A DNA stretch of 64,000 bases, from positions 3,720,001-3,784,000 of the forward strand of contig NZ_JBHUNX010000001.1 of the NCBI RefSeq assembly GCF_042685645.1. Reading direction: 5' to 3'. The stretch comes from Salininema proteolyticum (GTDB taxonomy: Bacteria > Actinomycetota > Actinomycetes > Mycobacteriales > Micromonosporaceae). Below the pieces are notes generated by a model. The model saw only the letters and a list, made by a program, of their open reading frames with translations. It was not told the origin of the DNA and made no database searches. The translations under genes and the position numbers were made by a program. Below are positions 40,336-49,273 of the stretch, in pieces; the stretch's first letter is position 1; every line of letters starts with the position of its first letter.

Positions 40336-40662
40336 ATGCTGGCCTTGGAGATTCGCGACGCCGAGCTGTTGACCGAGCTCGCCGAGCAATTGAAGGAGAA
40401 GGGAATCGACCGCGCCGCGCTGAGCGTCATCGGCGGGGTGGACTCCTTCACGATCATCACCATGTCGGCGCTCAGCGCCGAGGACCGCAACGAGTACGCC
40501 TACGACCAGCCCGCCGAGCTGACCGGGACGGGAGAACTAGTCGACGGCGAACTCCACGTCCACGTCTCCTGCGGCCTGGAGGGAGGAAAGGCCCGGGTGG
40601 GGCACCTCAAAGAGGCGCACGTGAGGACGTGGTTCGCGAAGGTTCACGTCACTCCCTTGTAG
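40336..40662 (+). CDS. PPC (DUF296) domain protein
   Basis: The 108-residue protein matches the plants-and-prokaryotes-conserved fold: LALEIRDAELLTELAEQLKEKGI at the start, a central ALSVIGGVDSFTIITMSA strand pair, and GELHVHVSCGLEGGKARVGHLKEAHV with the metal-binding His residues. PPC proteins form trimers; in plants they accompany AT-hooks, while bacterial forms are mostly of unknown role. AGGAGG 6 bases before ATG 40336 decides the start over a frame from 40306. It stands alone with its own promoter and a strong shared terminator. Confidence 0.85.
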   Translation: MLALEIRDAELLTELAEQLKEKGIDRAALSVIGGVDSFTIITMSALSAEDRNEYAYDQPAELTGTGELVDGELHVHVSCGLEGGKARVGHLKEAHVRTWFAKVHVTPL

Positions 40663-40815
40663 ATGACCCGAGTCGCCTGAGGACCCCGGGCGCGGCACGC
40701 TCCGATCATGACGAGGACCTCGGAGCGCCCCGCTCCCGGCCGCACCGCACTCGCCAAGGCCCAGGACCGGCCCGAACGCACCCTCCGGGGACGCCGATTC
40801 CGCTGCCGAGACGGC

Positions 40816-40853
40816 GATCGGGGGTGCGGGCCGCTCGGCCCGCACCCCCGATC
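40816..40853 (-). terminator. Bidirectional terminator of the second peptide ABC operon
   Basis: A perfect 17-bp stem with a GCTC loop lies between the PPC gene and the last ABC gene and can end transcription from both sides. Confidence 0.85.
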
Positions 40854-40874
40854 CATGAGTGATCCCCGCGCCGG

Positions 40875-41876
40875 TCAGGCCGGCGCCAAGGTCTTCGCCT
40901 CCCCGTCGAAGTCGAAGTGGCAGGCGACCCGGTGCCCGTCCGAGCTCTCCCGGGCGACGGGCTCCTCGGTCGCGCAGACCTCCTCGGCCCAGGGGCAGCG
41001 GGTGCGGAACCGGCACCCCGAGGGCGGATCGGACGGCGAGGGCAGGTCTCCCTCCAGGAGGATGCGCTCGCGCGAGGCCTCCAGGTCCGGGTTCGGCTCC
41101 GGGACGGCGCTCAGGAGCGCCTTGGTGTAGGGGTGCCGCGGATTCTCGTACAGCTCTTCGGCGTCGGCCTCCTCGACGATGCGGCCGAGGTACATCACGC
41201 CGATGCGGTCGGAGATGTGGCGGACGACGGCCAGATCGTGCGCGATCACCAGGTAGGTCAGGTCGAACTCCTCCTGGAGCTCCCCGAGGAGGTTGAGCAC
41301 CTGCGCCTGGATGGAGACGTCGAGGGCGCTGACCGGTTCGTCGCAGATGATCAGCTTCGGCCGCAGCACCAGGGCCCGGGCGATGCCGATGCGCTGGCGC
41401 TGTCCGCCGGAGAACTCGTGCGGGTAGCGGTCCAGGGCGCTCTCGGGGAGGCTGACCGCGTCGAGGGTCTCCTTGACCCGCTGCCGCCGCTCCTCGGGAG
41501 TGCCGATCCCGTGGACCTTCATGGGCTCGTTGAGGATCATCTCGACCGAGTGCCTCGGATTGAGCGACCCGAGCGGGTCCTGGAAGACCATCTGCATGTT
41601 CTTGCGGAAGGTGCGCAGCGACTCGCCCTTGAGGGTGGCGACGTCGGTTCCGTCGAGCTCGACGCTGCCGTCGGTGACGTCGTTGAGGCGCAGGATGCCC
41701 CGCCCGAGGGTCGTCTTCCCGCAGCCGGACTCTCCGACGAGGCCGAAGGTCCCGCCCTGTTCGACCGAGAAGCTGACCCCGTCGACGGCCTTGACGTGGC
41801 CGACGGTCCTCTCCACGAGGACCCCCTTGCGGATCGGGAAGTGGACCTTGACGTCGGAGACGTTGAGCAGGCTCAT
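40875..41876 (-). CDS. Oligopeptide ABC transporter ATPase (OppF/DppF type), second system
   Basis: The 333-residue ATPase shows Walker A GESGCGKTTLGRG, Q-loop QDPLGSLNPR, signature SGGQRQRIGIARALVL, Walker B LIICDEPVSALD and H-loop IAHDLAVVRHI. The C-terminal extension holds the Cys motif GCRFRTRCPWAEEVC. It is related to but clearly different from the F-type ATPase of the first operon (5711-6745). Start ATG 41876 overlaps the stop of the D-type gene by 4 bases (ATGA). It is the last gene of a five-gene operon. Confidence 0.93.
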   Translation of the reverse strand: MSLLNVSDVKVHFPIRKGVLVERTVGHVKAVDGVSFSVEQGGTFGLVGESGCGKTTLGRGILRLNDVTDGSVELDGTDVATLKGESLRTFRKNMQMVFQDPLGSLNPRHSVEMILNEPMKVHGIGTPEERRQRVKETLDAVSLPESALDRYPHEFSGGQRQRIGIARALVLRPKLIICDEPVSALDVSIQAQVLNLLGELQEEFDLTYLVIAHDLAVVRHISDRIGVMYLGRIVEEADAEELYENPRHPYTKALLSAVPEPNPDLEASRERILLEGDLPSPSDPPSGCRFRTRCPWAEEVCATEEPVARESSDGHRVACHFDFDGEAKTLAPA

Positions 41877-42874
41877 GCGGTGACCTCCTTCTCGGAGTCG
41901 GTGGCGGGGCGGTTCTCCTCGACGGGCCAGCAGCGGTGCCGGTGCTCCGGCGGCATCCCCCCGGCGGCCTTCAGCGGCAGGTTGCCGTGGAGGCAGCCGT
42001 CCGAGGCGAAGTCGCACCGGGGAGCGAAGGCGCAGCCGTCGTGCCAGGAGATGAGGTCCACGATGGAACCCCGCACCGGAGTGAGCGGCTGGTCGCGGTC
42101 GGACTCCAGGCGCGGGATGGACCCCAGCAGGCCCTTGGTGTAGGGATGGGTCGGGGAGGCGAACAGCTCCCGGACGGGGGCGCTCTCCACCACGCGGCCC
42201 GAGTAGAGCACGTTGACGTCGTCGCAGACGCCCGCCACCACGCCCATGTCGTGCGTGATCATGAGCATCGCGGTACCCTCCTGGTCGACCAGCTCCCTGA
42301 GCAGCTCCAGGATCTGGGCCTGGATGGTCACGTCGAGCGCCGTGGTCGGCTCGTCGGCGATGAGGAACTTCGGCGCGCAGGCCACCGCCATGGCGATCAG
42401 CACGCGCTGCCGCATACCGCCGGAGAGCTGGTGCGGGTACTCGCCCAGACGCCGGCGAGGCTCGGGGATGCCGACGCGGTCGAGAAGGTCGGCGGCGACG
42501 TTCTTGGCCTCCTTGCCCTTCATGCCGCGGTGGCGCGAGAGCATCTCGGTGATCTGGTGGCCGACGGTCAGGACGGGGTTGAGGCTGGAGAGCGGGTCCT
42601 GGAAGATCATCCCCAGTTCCTTGCCCCTCTTGCGCCGCAGCTCCTTGGCCGACAGCCGCAGCAGGTCGGTGCCGTCGAACTCGACCGTCCCGCTGATCCG
42701 GGCGCGCTTGCGGGGCAGCAGTCCCATGACGGCGAGCGAGGTGACGGACTTGCCGCAGCCCGACTCCCCCACCAGTCCCGCGACGCGGCCCGGTTCGACG
42801 GAGAAGGAGACGCCGTCGACCGCCTGGGTGCCGCCGAATGCCACCCGTAGATCGTCCACTGTCATCAGTGTCAT
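41873..42874 (-). CDS. Oligopeptide ABC transporter ATPase (OppD/DppD type), second system
   Basis: The 333-residue ATPase has Walker A GESGCGKSVTSLAVM, Q-loop QDPLSSLNPVL, signature SGGMRQRVLIAMAVA, Walker B LIADEPTTALD and H-loop ITHDMGVVAGV. The C-terminal Cys cluster (GCAFAPRCDFASDGC) is present. ATG 42874 has GAGGAGG upstream and overlaps the C-type permease stop by 4 bases; its own stop overlaps the next start in the same way, so C, D and F are translationally coupled in series. Confidence 0.93.
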   Translation of the reverse strand: MTLMTVDDLRVAFGGTQAVDGVSFSVEPGRVAGLVGESGCGKSVTSLAVMGLLPRKRARISGTVEFDGTDLLRLSAKELRRKRGKELGMIFQDPLSSLNPVLTVGHQITEMLSRHRGMKGKEAKNVAADLLDRVGIPEPRRRLGEYPHQLSGGMRQRVLIAMAVACAPKFLIADEPTTALDVTIQAQILELLRELVDQEGTAMLMITHDMGVVAGVCDDVNVLYSGRVVESAPVRELFASPTHPYTKGLLGSIPRLESDRDQPLTPVRGSIVDLISWHDGCAFAPRCDFASDGCLHGNLPLKAAGGMPPEHRHRCWPVEENRPATDSEKEVTA

Positions 42875-43881
42875 GACTGCCTCCTCAGCTTCGGGTCGAG
42901 GGATTCGCGCATGGCCTCTCCCAGCAGGGTGAAGCCGAGGGCGGTGATGATGATGCCGAGCGCCGGCGGCAGGGCCAGGCCCGGCGCGTAGAGGAGGTAG
43001 TCCTGCGTCTCGGCGAGCATCGTGCCCCATTCGGGGAGCGACTTGTCGGGGTTGCCCAGGCCGAGGTAGGACAGCGCGGCGGCCTCGATGATGGCGGTCG
43101 CCAGGGTCAGCGTGCCCTGCACGATGACCGGGCCGAGCGCGTTGGGGAACACGTGCGACATGATGATGCGCGGCTTCTTGACGCCCACCGCCGTCGCGGC
43201 GAGGACGTACTCCGAACCCGACTGGGCCAGCATGGAGCCGCGCAGCAGCCGCGCGAAGATCGGCACCTGCGCGGCGCCGACGGCGATCATGACCGTGGTG
43301 AGGCTGGCGCCCATGAGCGCCGCGATCGACAGGGCCAGGAGGAGGCTGGGGATGGCCAGCATCATGTCGACGAAGCGCATGATGAAAGAGTCGACCCTCT
43401 CGCCCATGCGTCCGCCGAGGATCTTCATGGCCGCGGCCGTGCCGCCCAGGACGGCACCGATGCAGAAGCCCAGCGCGGCGGCGACGATGCCGACCAGCAG
43501 GGTCTGCCTGGCTCCGTGGAGCATCCGCGAGAACTGGTCGCGGCCCAGGTGGTCCACGCCGAACCAGTTGTCGGCGCGCGGCCCGGGGAAGATGTTCTGG
43601 TTGCGGAACGCCTCGTCCGCCCAGTTCTGCGCGGAGGGGTCGTAGGGCGCCACGATGGGCCCCAGGAGGGCGAGGACGACGAACACGACGACGATGACGC
43701 CGCCGGTGATCGCCATGGGGCTGCGCCGCATCCGGTGCAGGCTCTGCTTGATGAGGGAGCCCGAGATCTGGCTGCGTGCCCGGGTGTGCTTGGCGACGAG
43801 CGCGTCGATGCGGTCCTTCGTGTTGAGGAGCCCGATGTCGTCCGTGTGCTTCCCGCGCGGGAGGTCTGCCTTGGTCGCCAT
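42871..43881 (-). CDS. Oligopeptide ABC transporter permease (OppC/DppC type), second system
   Basis: The 336-residue permease has a long cytoplasmic N-terminus (about 55 residues; longer than in the first system), an anchor helix (MAITGGVIVVVFVVLALLGP), the C-type motif WFGVDHLGRDQFSRMLHGAR, five more helices and an EAA loop SEYVLAATAVGVKKPRIIMSH. The family end motif LLGEAMRESLDPKLR is intact. One base separates its start from the stop of the B-type permease gene. Confidence 0.92.
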   Translation of the reverse strand: MATKADLPRGKHTDDIGLLNTKDRIDALVAKHTRARSQISGSLIKQSLHRMRRSPMAITGGVIVVVFVVLALLGPIVAPYDPSAQNWADEAFRNQNIFPGPRADNWFGVDHLGRDQFSRMLHGARQTLLVGIVAAALGFCIGAVLGGTAAAMKILGGRMGERVDSFIMRFVDMMLAIPSLLLALSIAALMGASLTTVMIAVGAAQVPIFARLLRGSMLAQSGSEYVLAATAVGVKKPRIIMSHVFPNALGPVIVQGTLTLATAIIEAAALSYLGLGNPDKSLPEWGTMLAETQDYLLYAPGLALPPALGIIITALGFTLLGEAMRESLDPKLRRQS

Positions 43882-43882
43882 G

Positions 43883-44887
43883 TCACTTCACCCGCAATCT
43901 GGGGTCGATGAGGTTGTAGGAGAGGTCCACGAGGAGGTTGATGACCACGAACACGAACGCGATGAGCATGATGCTGCCCAGCAGGGCCGGGTAGTCCTTG
44001 TTCTGCGTGGCCTCGTAGACGAAGCGGCCGAGGCCGTTGATCTCGAAGACCGTCTCGGTCAGCACGGCGCCGGCGAAGAGGCTGCCGAACAGCAGGCCGA
44101 TGACGGTGACGACCGGCAGCAGCGCGTTGCGCATGACGTGGCTGACGCGAACGGTGGACTTGGAGAGGCCCTTGGCGTCGGCGGTGCGGACGTAGTCCTC
44201 GTCCATGACCTCCAGGACGCTCGCCCGCGTGATGCGCGTGATGATCGCCAGCGGGATCGAGGCCAGGGCCAGCGCCGGGACGATCAGGTGGACGATCGCG
44301 TCCCAGGCGACGTGGAACTCCCCCGTCAGTATGCCGTCCAGGACCCGGAAGCCGGTCACCTCCGTGTAGGCGGTGGCGCTGGAGAGGCGGCCGAGGGTCG
44401 GCAGGATGCCCAGCACCTCGGAGAAGATCACCTTCAGGACCACCGCCAGGAAGAAGACGGGGATGCAGATGCCCACCAGGGAGGTCGACACGGCGGCGGT
44501 GTCGAGGATCGATCCCCGGCGGCGGGCGGCGAAGTAGCCCAGCGGGATTCCGACGATCACGGCCAGCAGCATGGCCGACAGGCTCAGCTCGATCGTCGCG
44601 GGGAACCTCTCGGCCAGCTCGGTCCCGACCGCGCGGCCGGTGGAGACCGAGTTGCCGAAGTCGAAGGTCGCCAGGCCCTTGAGGAAGTCGAAGTACTGGG
44701 TCCAGATCGGGTCGTTGAGCCCCAGCGACTCACGCAGCGAGGCGCGCTGCTCGTCGGTCGCGTTCTCCGGGAGGAGAGCGTATTCGGGGCCGCCGGGGAG
44801 GAGTTTGAACCAGGCGAAGAGGACCAGCGTCAACCCGAGAAGGGCCGGGATCAGCTGGAGTAGTCGTTTCAGTGTGTGTCTCAGCAC
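43883..44887 (-). CDS. Oligopeptide ABC transporter permease (OppB/DppB type), second system
   Basis: The 334-residue permease begins MLRHTLKRLLQLIPALLGLT and has the usual long first periplasmic loop, six helices and an EAA loop EDYVRTADAKGLSKSTVRVSH. The C-terminal DLSYNLIDPRLRVK is typical. Translation starts at GTG 44887. A 120-base gap separates it from the binding-protein gene upstream; a mild hairpin there may lower downstream expression relative to the binding protein. Confidence 0.92.
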   Translation of the reverse strand: MLRHTLKRLLQLIPALLGLTLVLFAWFKLLPGGPEYALLPENATDEQRASLRESLGLNDPIWTQYFDFLKGLATFDFGNSVSTGRAVGTELAERFPATIELSLSAMLLAVIVGIPLGYFAARRRGSILDTAAVSTSLVGICIPVFFLAVVLKVIFSEVLGILPTLGRLSSATAYTEVTGFRVLDGILTGEFHVAWDAIVHLIVPALALASIPLAIITRITRASVLEVMDEDYVRTADAKGLSKSTVRVSHVMRNALLPVVTVIGLLFGSLFAGAVLTETVFEINGLGRFVYEATQNKDYPALLGSIMLIAFVFVVINLLVDLSYNLIDPRLRVK

Positions 44888-45007
44888 GATTGTCAGTCCG
44901 TCCAGTCATCCGTCGCGGAAGGCGGGGAAGGAGGTCTCCCTCCCCCGCCGCAGGCCGCCCGGGCCGGGGCCCGGGCGGTCAGACGCTATGCGGTTGCGGT
45001 GCGGGCT

Positions 45008-46609
45008 CTACTTCCAGCCCATCTCGGCGAAGTTCTCCTGCGTCAGCGGAGAGGTCGTCGGCGGGTCGATCTCTTCGCTGAAGATCAGCGACGGGGGCGA
45101 GGAGGAGATCGGGACGCCCGGCATGAACTCCATGATCTCGGCGTTGGCCTCCTTCATCAGCTCGGCGCGCTTCTCCGGGTCCGGCTCGGAGCCGGCCGCG
45201 TTGACGGTGTCGAAGATGTCGGCGTTGTCGAAGCCCCACTCGTCGCTCTCGGAGGCGAACCAGGTTCCCACGAAGTTATAGGCCTCGTTGAAGTCGCCGG
45301 TCCAGCCGACCAGGTACATCTGGCACTTGCCCTGCTGGTAGTCCTTGAGGAACTCGTCCCAGACGATCGGCTTGGGGCTGATCGTCACGCCGGCCTCCTC
45401 GAGGTCGGCCTTGATGCGCTCGAAGATGTCCTCCGGGTTGGGCATGTAGGGGCGGACGACCTGCGTCGGGTAGCAGAACTCGAACTCCTCGCCGGCGACG
45501 CCGGCATCCTCGATGGCCTTCTTGGCGGCCTCGACGTCGTGCTCGATGGCGGGGACGTCGGGGTTGTAGCCGTTGACGCCCTCGGGCATGAACTGGTCGG
45601 TCGTGGTGGCGCCGGGCGCCATGATGGTGTCCACGATCGCCTGGCGGTCGATCGCCTGCGCGAAGGCCTTGCGGACCTCGACGTCCTGCAGGTCCTCATT
45701 GGCCTGCTGGGACATGCCCAGGTAGAGGATGTTGAACGGGTCGCGCTCGGGGACGTTGAAGCCCTTCTCCTTCAGGTCCGCCGCGTCGGCGGGGCTGACG
45801 AGGTCGTAGCCGTGGATCTCGCCGGAGATCAGGGCCTGGCGGCGGGTCTGCTCGTTCTCGATGGACTTGAGGATGATCGTCTCGGCCTTGGCCGGCTCGC
45901 CCCAGTAGTCCTCGTTGCGCTTCAGGGTGACCTCGCCGGCGTTGTGGTCCCAGCTGTCGATCGTGAAGGCGCCCGAGCCGGCGGTGATGCCGACTTCCTG
46001 CGTGTAGGCGGGCAACTTGCTGGCGTCGGTGGCCTCGGTGTCGTCGATCTGCTCGATCGCCTTGGGCGACATGAGGGCGAAGGCGCCCAGCGAGAAGACG
46101 CCCGGGTAGTTGGCGGAGTACTTCTTGATCGAGATGGTCACGTCGAGGCCGTCGGCCTCGCAGCCCTTGAAGTTCGTGTCCTCCTCGGCGCCCCACAGGT
46201 TGGTCCAGTAGTAGGTCATGTCGGGGTAGACGCCGGTGAAGGCGGCCCAGCGCTCGTAGTTCGCGCAGACAGCCTCTCCGTCCAAGTCCGCGCCATCGGA
46301 GAACTTGACGCCCTCGCGGAGCTTGAAGGTCCAGTCCAGGCCGTCGTCGCTCTGGTCCCAGGACTCGGCGACGCCCGGCACCATCTCCATGCCGTCGTGC
46401 TCGATGAGGGTGTCGTAGACCTGGCGCGTCATGCGCAGGTTCTCTCCGTCCGAGGCGAAGATCGGGTCCAGGGAGCTCACCGGGCCCCCGGCGCCGAAGA
46501 TGATCGGGTCGCCGTCGGATCCGCCGGCGTTCTTAGTCTCGCCCGCGCATGCCGTGGCAGCGAGCGCGACGACGGCCAGTCCGGCCGTCGCCTTCGCGAT
46601 TCTGCGCAT
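45008..46609 (-). CDS. Oligopeptide ABC transporter substrate-binding lipoprotein, second system
   Basis: The 533-residue lipoprotein starts MRRIAKATAGLAVVALAATA and has the lipobox AATAC. It carries the SBP_bac_5 signature region WTFKLREGVKFSDGADLDGEAV and a C-terminal lobe ending FAEMGWK. It lacks the N-terminal Cys-DP-Cys motif and the middle Cys pair of the three proteins at 10-16 kb, so the two systems have separate ancestry. It is the first gene of the operon; substrate is unknown, peptides most likely. Confidence 0.92.
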   Translation of the reverse strand: MRRIAKATAGLAVVALAATACAGETKNAGGSDGDPIIFGAGGPVSSLDPIFASDGENLRMTRQVYDTLIEHDGMEMVPGVAESWDQSDDGLDWTFKLREGVKFSDGADLDGEAVCANYERWAAFTGVYPDMTYYWTNLWGAEEDTNFKGCEADGLDVTISIKKYSANYPGVFSLGAFALMSPKAIEQIDDTEATDASKLPAYTQEVGITAGSGAFTIDSWDHNAGEVTLKRNEDYWGEPAKAETIILKSIENEQTRRQALISGEIHGYDLVSPADAADLKEKGFNVPERDPFNILYLGMSQQANEDLQDVEVRKAFAQAIDRQAIVDTIMAPGATTTDQFMPEGVNGYNPDVPAIEHDVEAAKKAIEDAGVAGEEFEFCYPTQVVRPYMPNPEDIFERIKADLEEAGVTISPKPIVWDEFLKDYQQGKCQMYLVGWTGDFNEAYNFVGTWFASESDEWGFDNADIFDTVNAAGSEPDPEKRAELMKEANAEIMEFMPGVPISSSPPSLIFSEEIDPPTTSPLTQENFAEMGWK

Positions 46610-46680
46610 GAGGTTTTCACCAACCAGTCACTCGTAACAATTGTGATGTCCCTCATGACTCTAAAGATCGTTAAGGCGGT

Positions 46681-47670
46681 TTAACTAGTCCTGTTATGCA
46701 ACCGTGATGGACCCGCTGCCGACTTTACATTCTTTAATGTGTGCATCTGTTCACGTTCCGTAGAATGCGGCCGGGCGGCGCGGCGGTGGATTCGGCGAAT
46801 CACCGTCGGCCCCAGCGCTGCCGTCGCCAGGGAGATGTTGATCAGGGCGAACGCCACTTCGTCGAACTCGATCCCGCCGACGGCGACGGCGGCGAGGTAG
46901 GTGAGCGACGGCTGGACCGAGTACACGAGCGTCATGGCGAGTGGAGGGGTGCGCTGCATGCCGATCTGCAGGAGGAACAGCGGCAGGGCCACGCACACGA
47001 GCGCCGTGGCCAGGAGCGGGACGATCCGCGCGCCGTCGGCGACCGTCCGCGCGGCGTCGGGCTGGAAGGCCAACAGGGCGAACGCCGCCGGGTAGGCGAG
47101 GTGGAAGCGGTGCGCGGTGATGTAGACGGGATCGAGGCCGGAGCGGGCGAGGTCGTGGGAGATGAGGGGCACCAGCGAGAACACCGCCCCGACGAGGGTC
47201 GCGACGGCGATGCCGAAGGCGAACCGGGTGTCGAACTCCGTCGCCCCGTCGACGCTCGTCCTTACCGCCAAGGCCACGATGAACCCGGCGCTCACGAAGC
47301 CTACCGCGTACTCGGGAAGGCGCCGCCCCTCCGCCTCGCGGACGTGGTTGGCCACGGCGACGGCCAGAGGCGCGATGCCGATCCCGATGGACGAGGCCAG
47401 GGGCGCCGGAATTAGCGAGTAGCTCCAGTACAGCCCGAGGAACGCGCCGGCGGTGCAGACATTGAGCCACAGCATCGACCGCCGCTGCCGGGCGTCGAGC
47501 ACCGGCTTTCCACTGCGGAGGCGCTGCACCGCGCCGAAGACCGCGGCCAGCGTCCCGAAGGCGGTGAGCGAGAGGAGAAAGCTCTCGGACGCCGTCAGGT
47601 TGTTCGTCATGAGCCCGTTGCCGACCGCCTGCAGCGCCGCGGCGAGGACGACCGCGAGAACCCCGGTCAC
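46681..47670 (-). CDS. EamA-family (DMT) transporter
   Basis: The 329-residue protein has ten hydrophobic helices in two EamA repeats (about 1-140 and 155-295) and a basic, His-rich C-terminal tail of 35 residues. DMT transporters usually export amino acids, drugs or metabolites. The GTG start at 47670 overlaps the stop of a 59-codon gene (GTGA), which points to translational coupling and a joint role. The tail is unusual for the family. Export of a product linked to the small peptide is possible but unproven. Confidence 0.85.
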   Translation of the reverse strand: MTGVLAVVLAAALQAVGNGLMTNNLTASESFLLSLTAFGTLAAVFGAVQRLRSGKPVLDARQRRSMLWLNVCTAGAFLGLYWSYSLIPAPLASSIGIGIAPLAVAVANHVREAEGRRLPEYAVGFVSAGFIVALAVRTSVDGATEFDTRFAFGIAVATLVGAVFSLVPLISHDLARSGLDPVYITAHRFHLAYPAAFALLAFQPDAARTVADGARIVPLLATALVCVALPLFLLQIGMQRTPPLAMTLVYSVQPSLTYLAAVAVGGIEFDEVAFALINISLATAALGPTVIRRIHRRAARPHSTEREQMHTLKNVKSAAGPSRLHNRTS

Positions 47671-47846
47671 CGGGCGTCCGCCACGATGCGCGGCCTACCC
47701 GCGCCTCTGACGATGGGGACGTATGCGGCGCCCGCACGGCGGCGTCCCTCCCTGTTGTGGAGGACTTGGGACGCGAGCCCGCCCTCGTGAAGGGACTTCT
47801 CCGGGGCGAACCCGGCCGGTGCGGGGTCGGTCGCGACGACGACCAT
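47667..47846 (-). CDS. 59-residue peptide coupled to the EamA transporter
   Basis: The ORF from ATG 47846 is preceded by GGAGG 9 bases upstream, and its TGA overlaps the GTG of the transporter gene. The peptide (MVVVATDPAPAGFAPEKSLH at the start, RGAGRPRIVADAR at the end) has no signal peptide and no transmembrane helix, is Ala/Arg/Gly-rich and contains no cysteine. It could be a leader peptide, a RiPP-like precursor exported by the transporter, or a small regulator. A longer frame to 47960 exists but lacks a ribosome site. I do not recognise the family. Confidence 0.55.
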   Translation of the reverse strand: MVVVATDPAPAGFAPEKSLHEGGLASQVLHNREGRRRAGAAYVPIVRGAGRPRIVADAR

Positions 47847-48028
47847 ATGGCTCAGCCTCCGATGGATGGGAGTTCGTGTTGTGCCGCAATGACGGTCAAG
47901 GGGTTTGAACGCAGCTGATCCTATCAGCGGGACACCGGGGCGGGCCGTGAGCTCATTCACAGTGGGTGAATGTCGTCCAACGCAGCGAAAGGGCGGGCGC
48001 CCCGCGAACTTCCCTTCTCACAACGGCT

Positions 48029-48061
48029 AAGGGGGAGGCCGCCTGCGGCGGCCTCCCCCTT
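48029..48061 (-). terminator. Terminator of the dnaX-ybaB-recR operon
   Basis: A perfect 15-bp stem with a TGC loop lies 26 bases after the recR stop. Confidence 0.85.
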
Positions 48062-48087
48062 AGCGGAAGAGTGGTGGACGGTGCGGC

Positions 48088-48690
48088 TCAGCCGCCGATG
48101 TCGCGGCGTCCGGCGAACGCCCGGCCCAGGGTCACCTCGTCGGCGTACTCCAGGTCTCCGCCGACCGGCAGGCCGCTGGCCAAGCGGGTGACGGTGATGC
48201 CCAAGGGCTGCAGCAGCATCGCGATATAGGTCGCGGTGGCCTCGCCCTCGGTGTTCGGGTCGGTCGCGAGGATGACCTCGGTCGTCTCGCCCGCCTGGAG
48301 CCGCTCCATGAGCTGCTTGATGCGCAGGTCGTCAGGCCCGACGCCGTCGAGCGGATTGATCGCCCCGCCGAGAACGTGGTAGCGGCCCCGGTACTCGCCG
48401 GTCCGCTCGATCGCCATGACGTCCTTGGGCTCCTCGACCACGCAGAGGGTCTCCTCCGTGCGCCGCTGGTCCTGGCAGAGCGTGCAGAGCTCCTGTTCGG
48501 AGACGTTGCCGCAGCGGTCGCAGAAGCGGACCTGCCGTTTGAGGCGCAGCAGCGCATCGGCCAGGACCTGCACCTCTTCCTCCTCGGCGGCGAGCAGGTG
48601 GAAGGCCAACCGCTGGGCGCTCTTGGGCCCGATGCCGGGCAGCGCGCCCAGCTGTTCGATGACTTCGGCCAGGGCTCCGTCGTAAACCAC
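48088..48690 (-). CDS. recR: Recombination mediator RecR
   Basis: The 200-residue protein has the N-terminal helix-hairpin-helix (IEQLGALPGIGPKSAQRLAF), a zinc finger with C57-like CDRCGN...CTLC, the Toprim domain (LCVVEEPKDVMAIERTGEY; ILATDPNTEGEATA) and a C-terminal Walker-B-like tail. With RecF and RecO it loads RecA on gapped DNA. The position after dnaX and ybaB on the same strand is the conserved bacterial cluster. The 217 bases between recR and ybaB are longer than usual and show no gene. Confidence 0.96.
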   Translation of the reverse strand: MVYDGALAEVIEQLGALPGIGPKSAQRLAFHLLAAEEEEVQVLADALLRLKRQVRFCDRCGNVSEQELCTLCQDQRRTEETLCVVEEPKDVMAIERTGEYRGRYHVLGGAINPLDGVGPDDLRIKQLMERLQAGETTEVILATDPNTEGEATATYIAMLLQPLGITVTRLASGLPVGGDLEYADEVTLGRAFAGRRDIGG

Positions 48691-48907
48691 TGCTAACCGT
48701 CTCCTGTGCTTTTCGATCTGTCGGGCGCCTCCCGGCCCATGGGGTCGAGAGACACGATCCCCTCATGCGGGGAAGAACTGGGACGAGCGCGGGCGGCGAA
48801 CCAGTCGAAGCCGAGCGGTCCCCTCGGAAAGGGGAACCGGCCGGCATTGCGCGCCTGCACTTTCGGTGGACCGTTCGCCCCGGCTCGCCGGGAGGTCCAG
48901 CCCTCCG

Positions 48908-49249
48908 TCACATGCCCGGGAGCCCCATGCCGCCGGTCAGGTTGCCCAGGGCGTCGCCCACCGGGCCGAGCTTCTCCTCGGCCATGGCCTTGGCGTCCGC
49001 CGAGGCGGCCTGAACGGCCGCGACGACCATGTCCTCCAGGGACTCGAGGTCGTCGGTGTCGACGGCCTTCGGGTCGATCGACACCTTCTTGAGGTCGCCC
49101 TCTCCCGAGACGACCGCGGTGACGAGGCCTCCGCCGGAGCTCGCCTCGACCTCCGCCTCGGCCAGCTCCTCCTGGGCCTGCTGGTACTGGGCCTGCATCT
49201 CCTGAGCCTGCTTGAGCAGTCCGGACAGGTCTCCTCCGCCTGGGAACAT
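48908..49249 (-). CDS. YbaB/EbfC family nucleoid-associated protein
   Basis: The 113-residue protein matches the YbaB dimer: QAQEMQAQYQQAQEELAEAE helix, a central beta sheet (GGGLVTAVVSGEGDLKKVSIDPKAVD) and a second helix pair (LEDMVVAAVQAASADAKAMAEEKL). It binds DNA with little sequence preference and its gene nearly always lies between dnaX and recR, as here. The C-terminal Gly/Met-rich tail (GNLTGGMGLPGM) is typical. It starts 24 bases downstream of the dnaX stop. Confidence 0.95.
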   Translation of the reverse strand: MFPGGGDLSGLLKQAQEMQAQYQQAQEELAEAEVEASSGGGLVTAVVSGEGDLKKVSIDPKAVDTDDLESLEDMVVAAVQAASADAKAMAEEKLGPVGDALGNLTGGMGLPGM

Positions 49250-49273
49250 GGGTGGTCTCCTCGCTGTGGGTTC

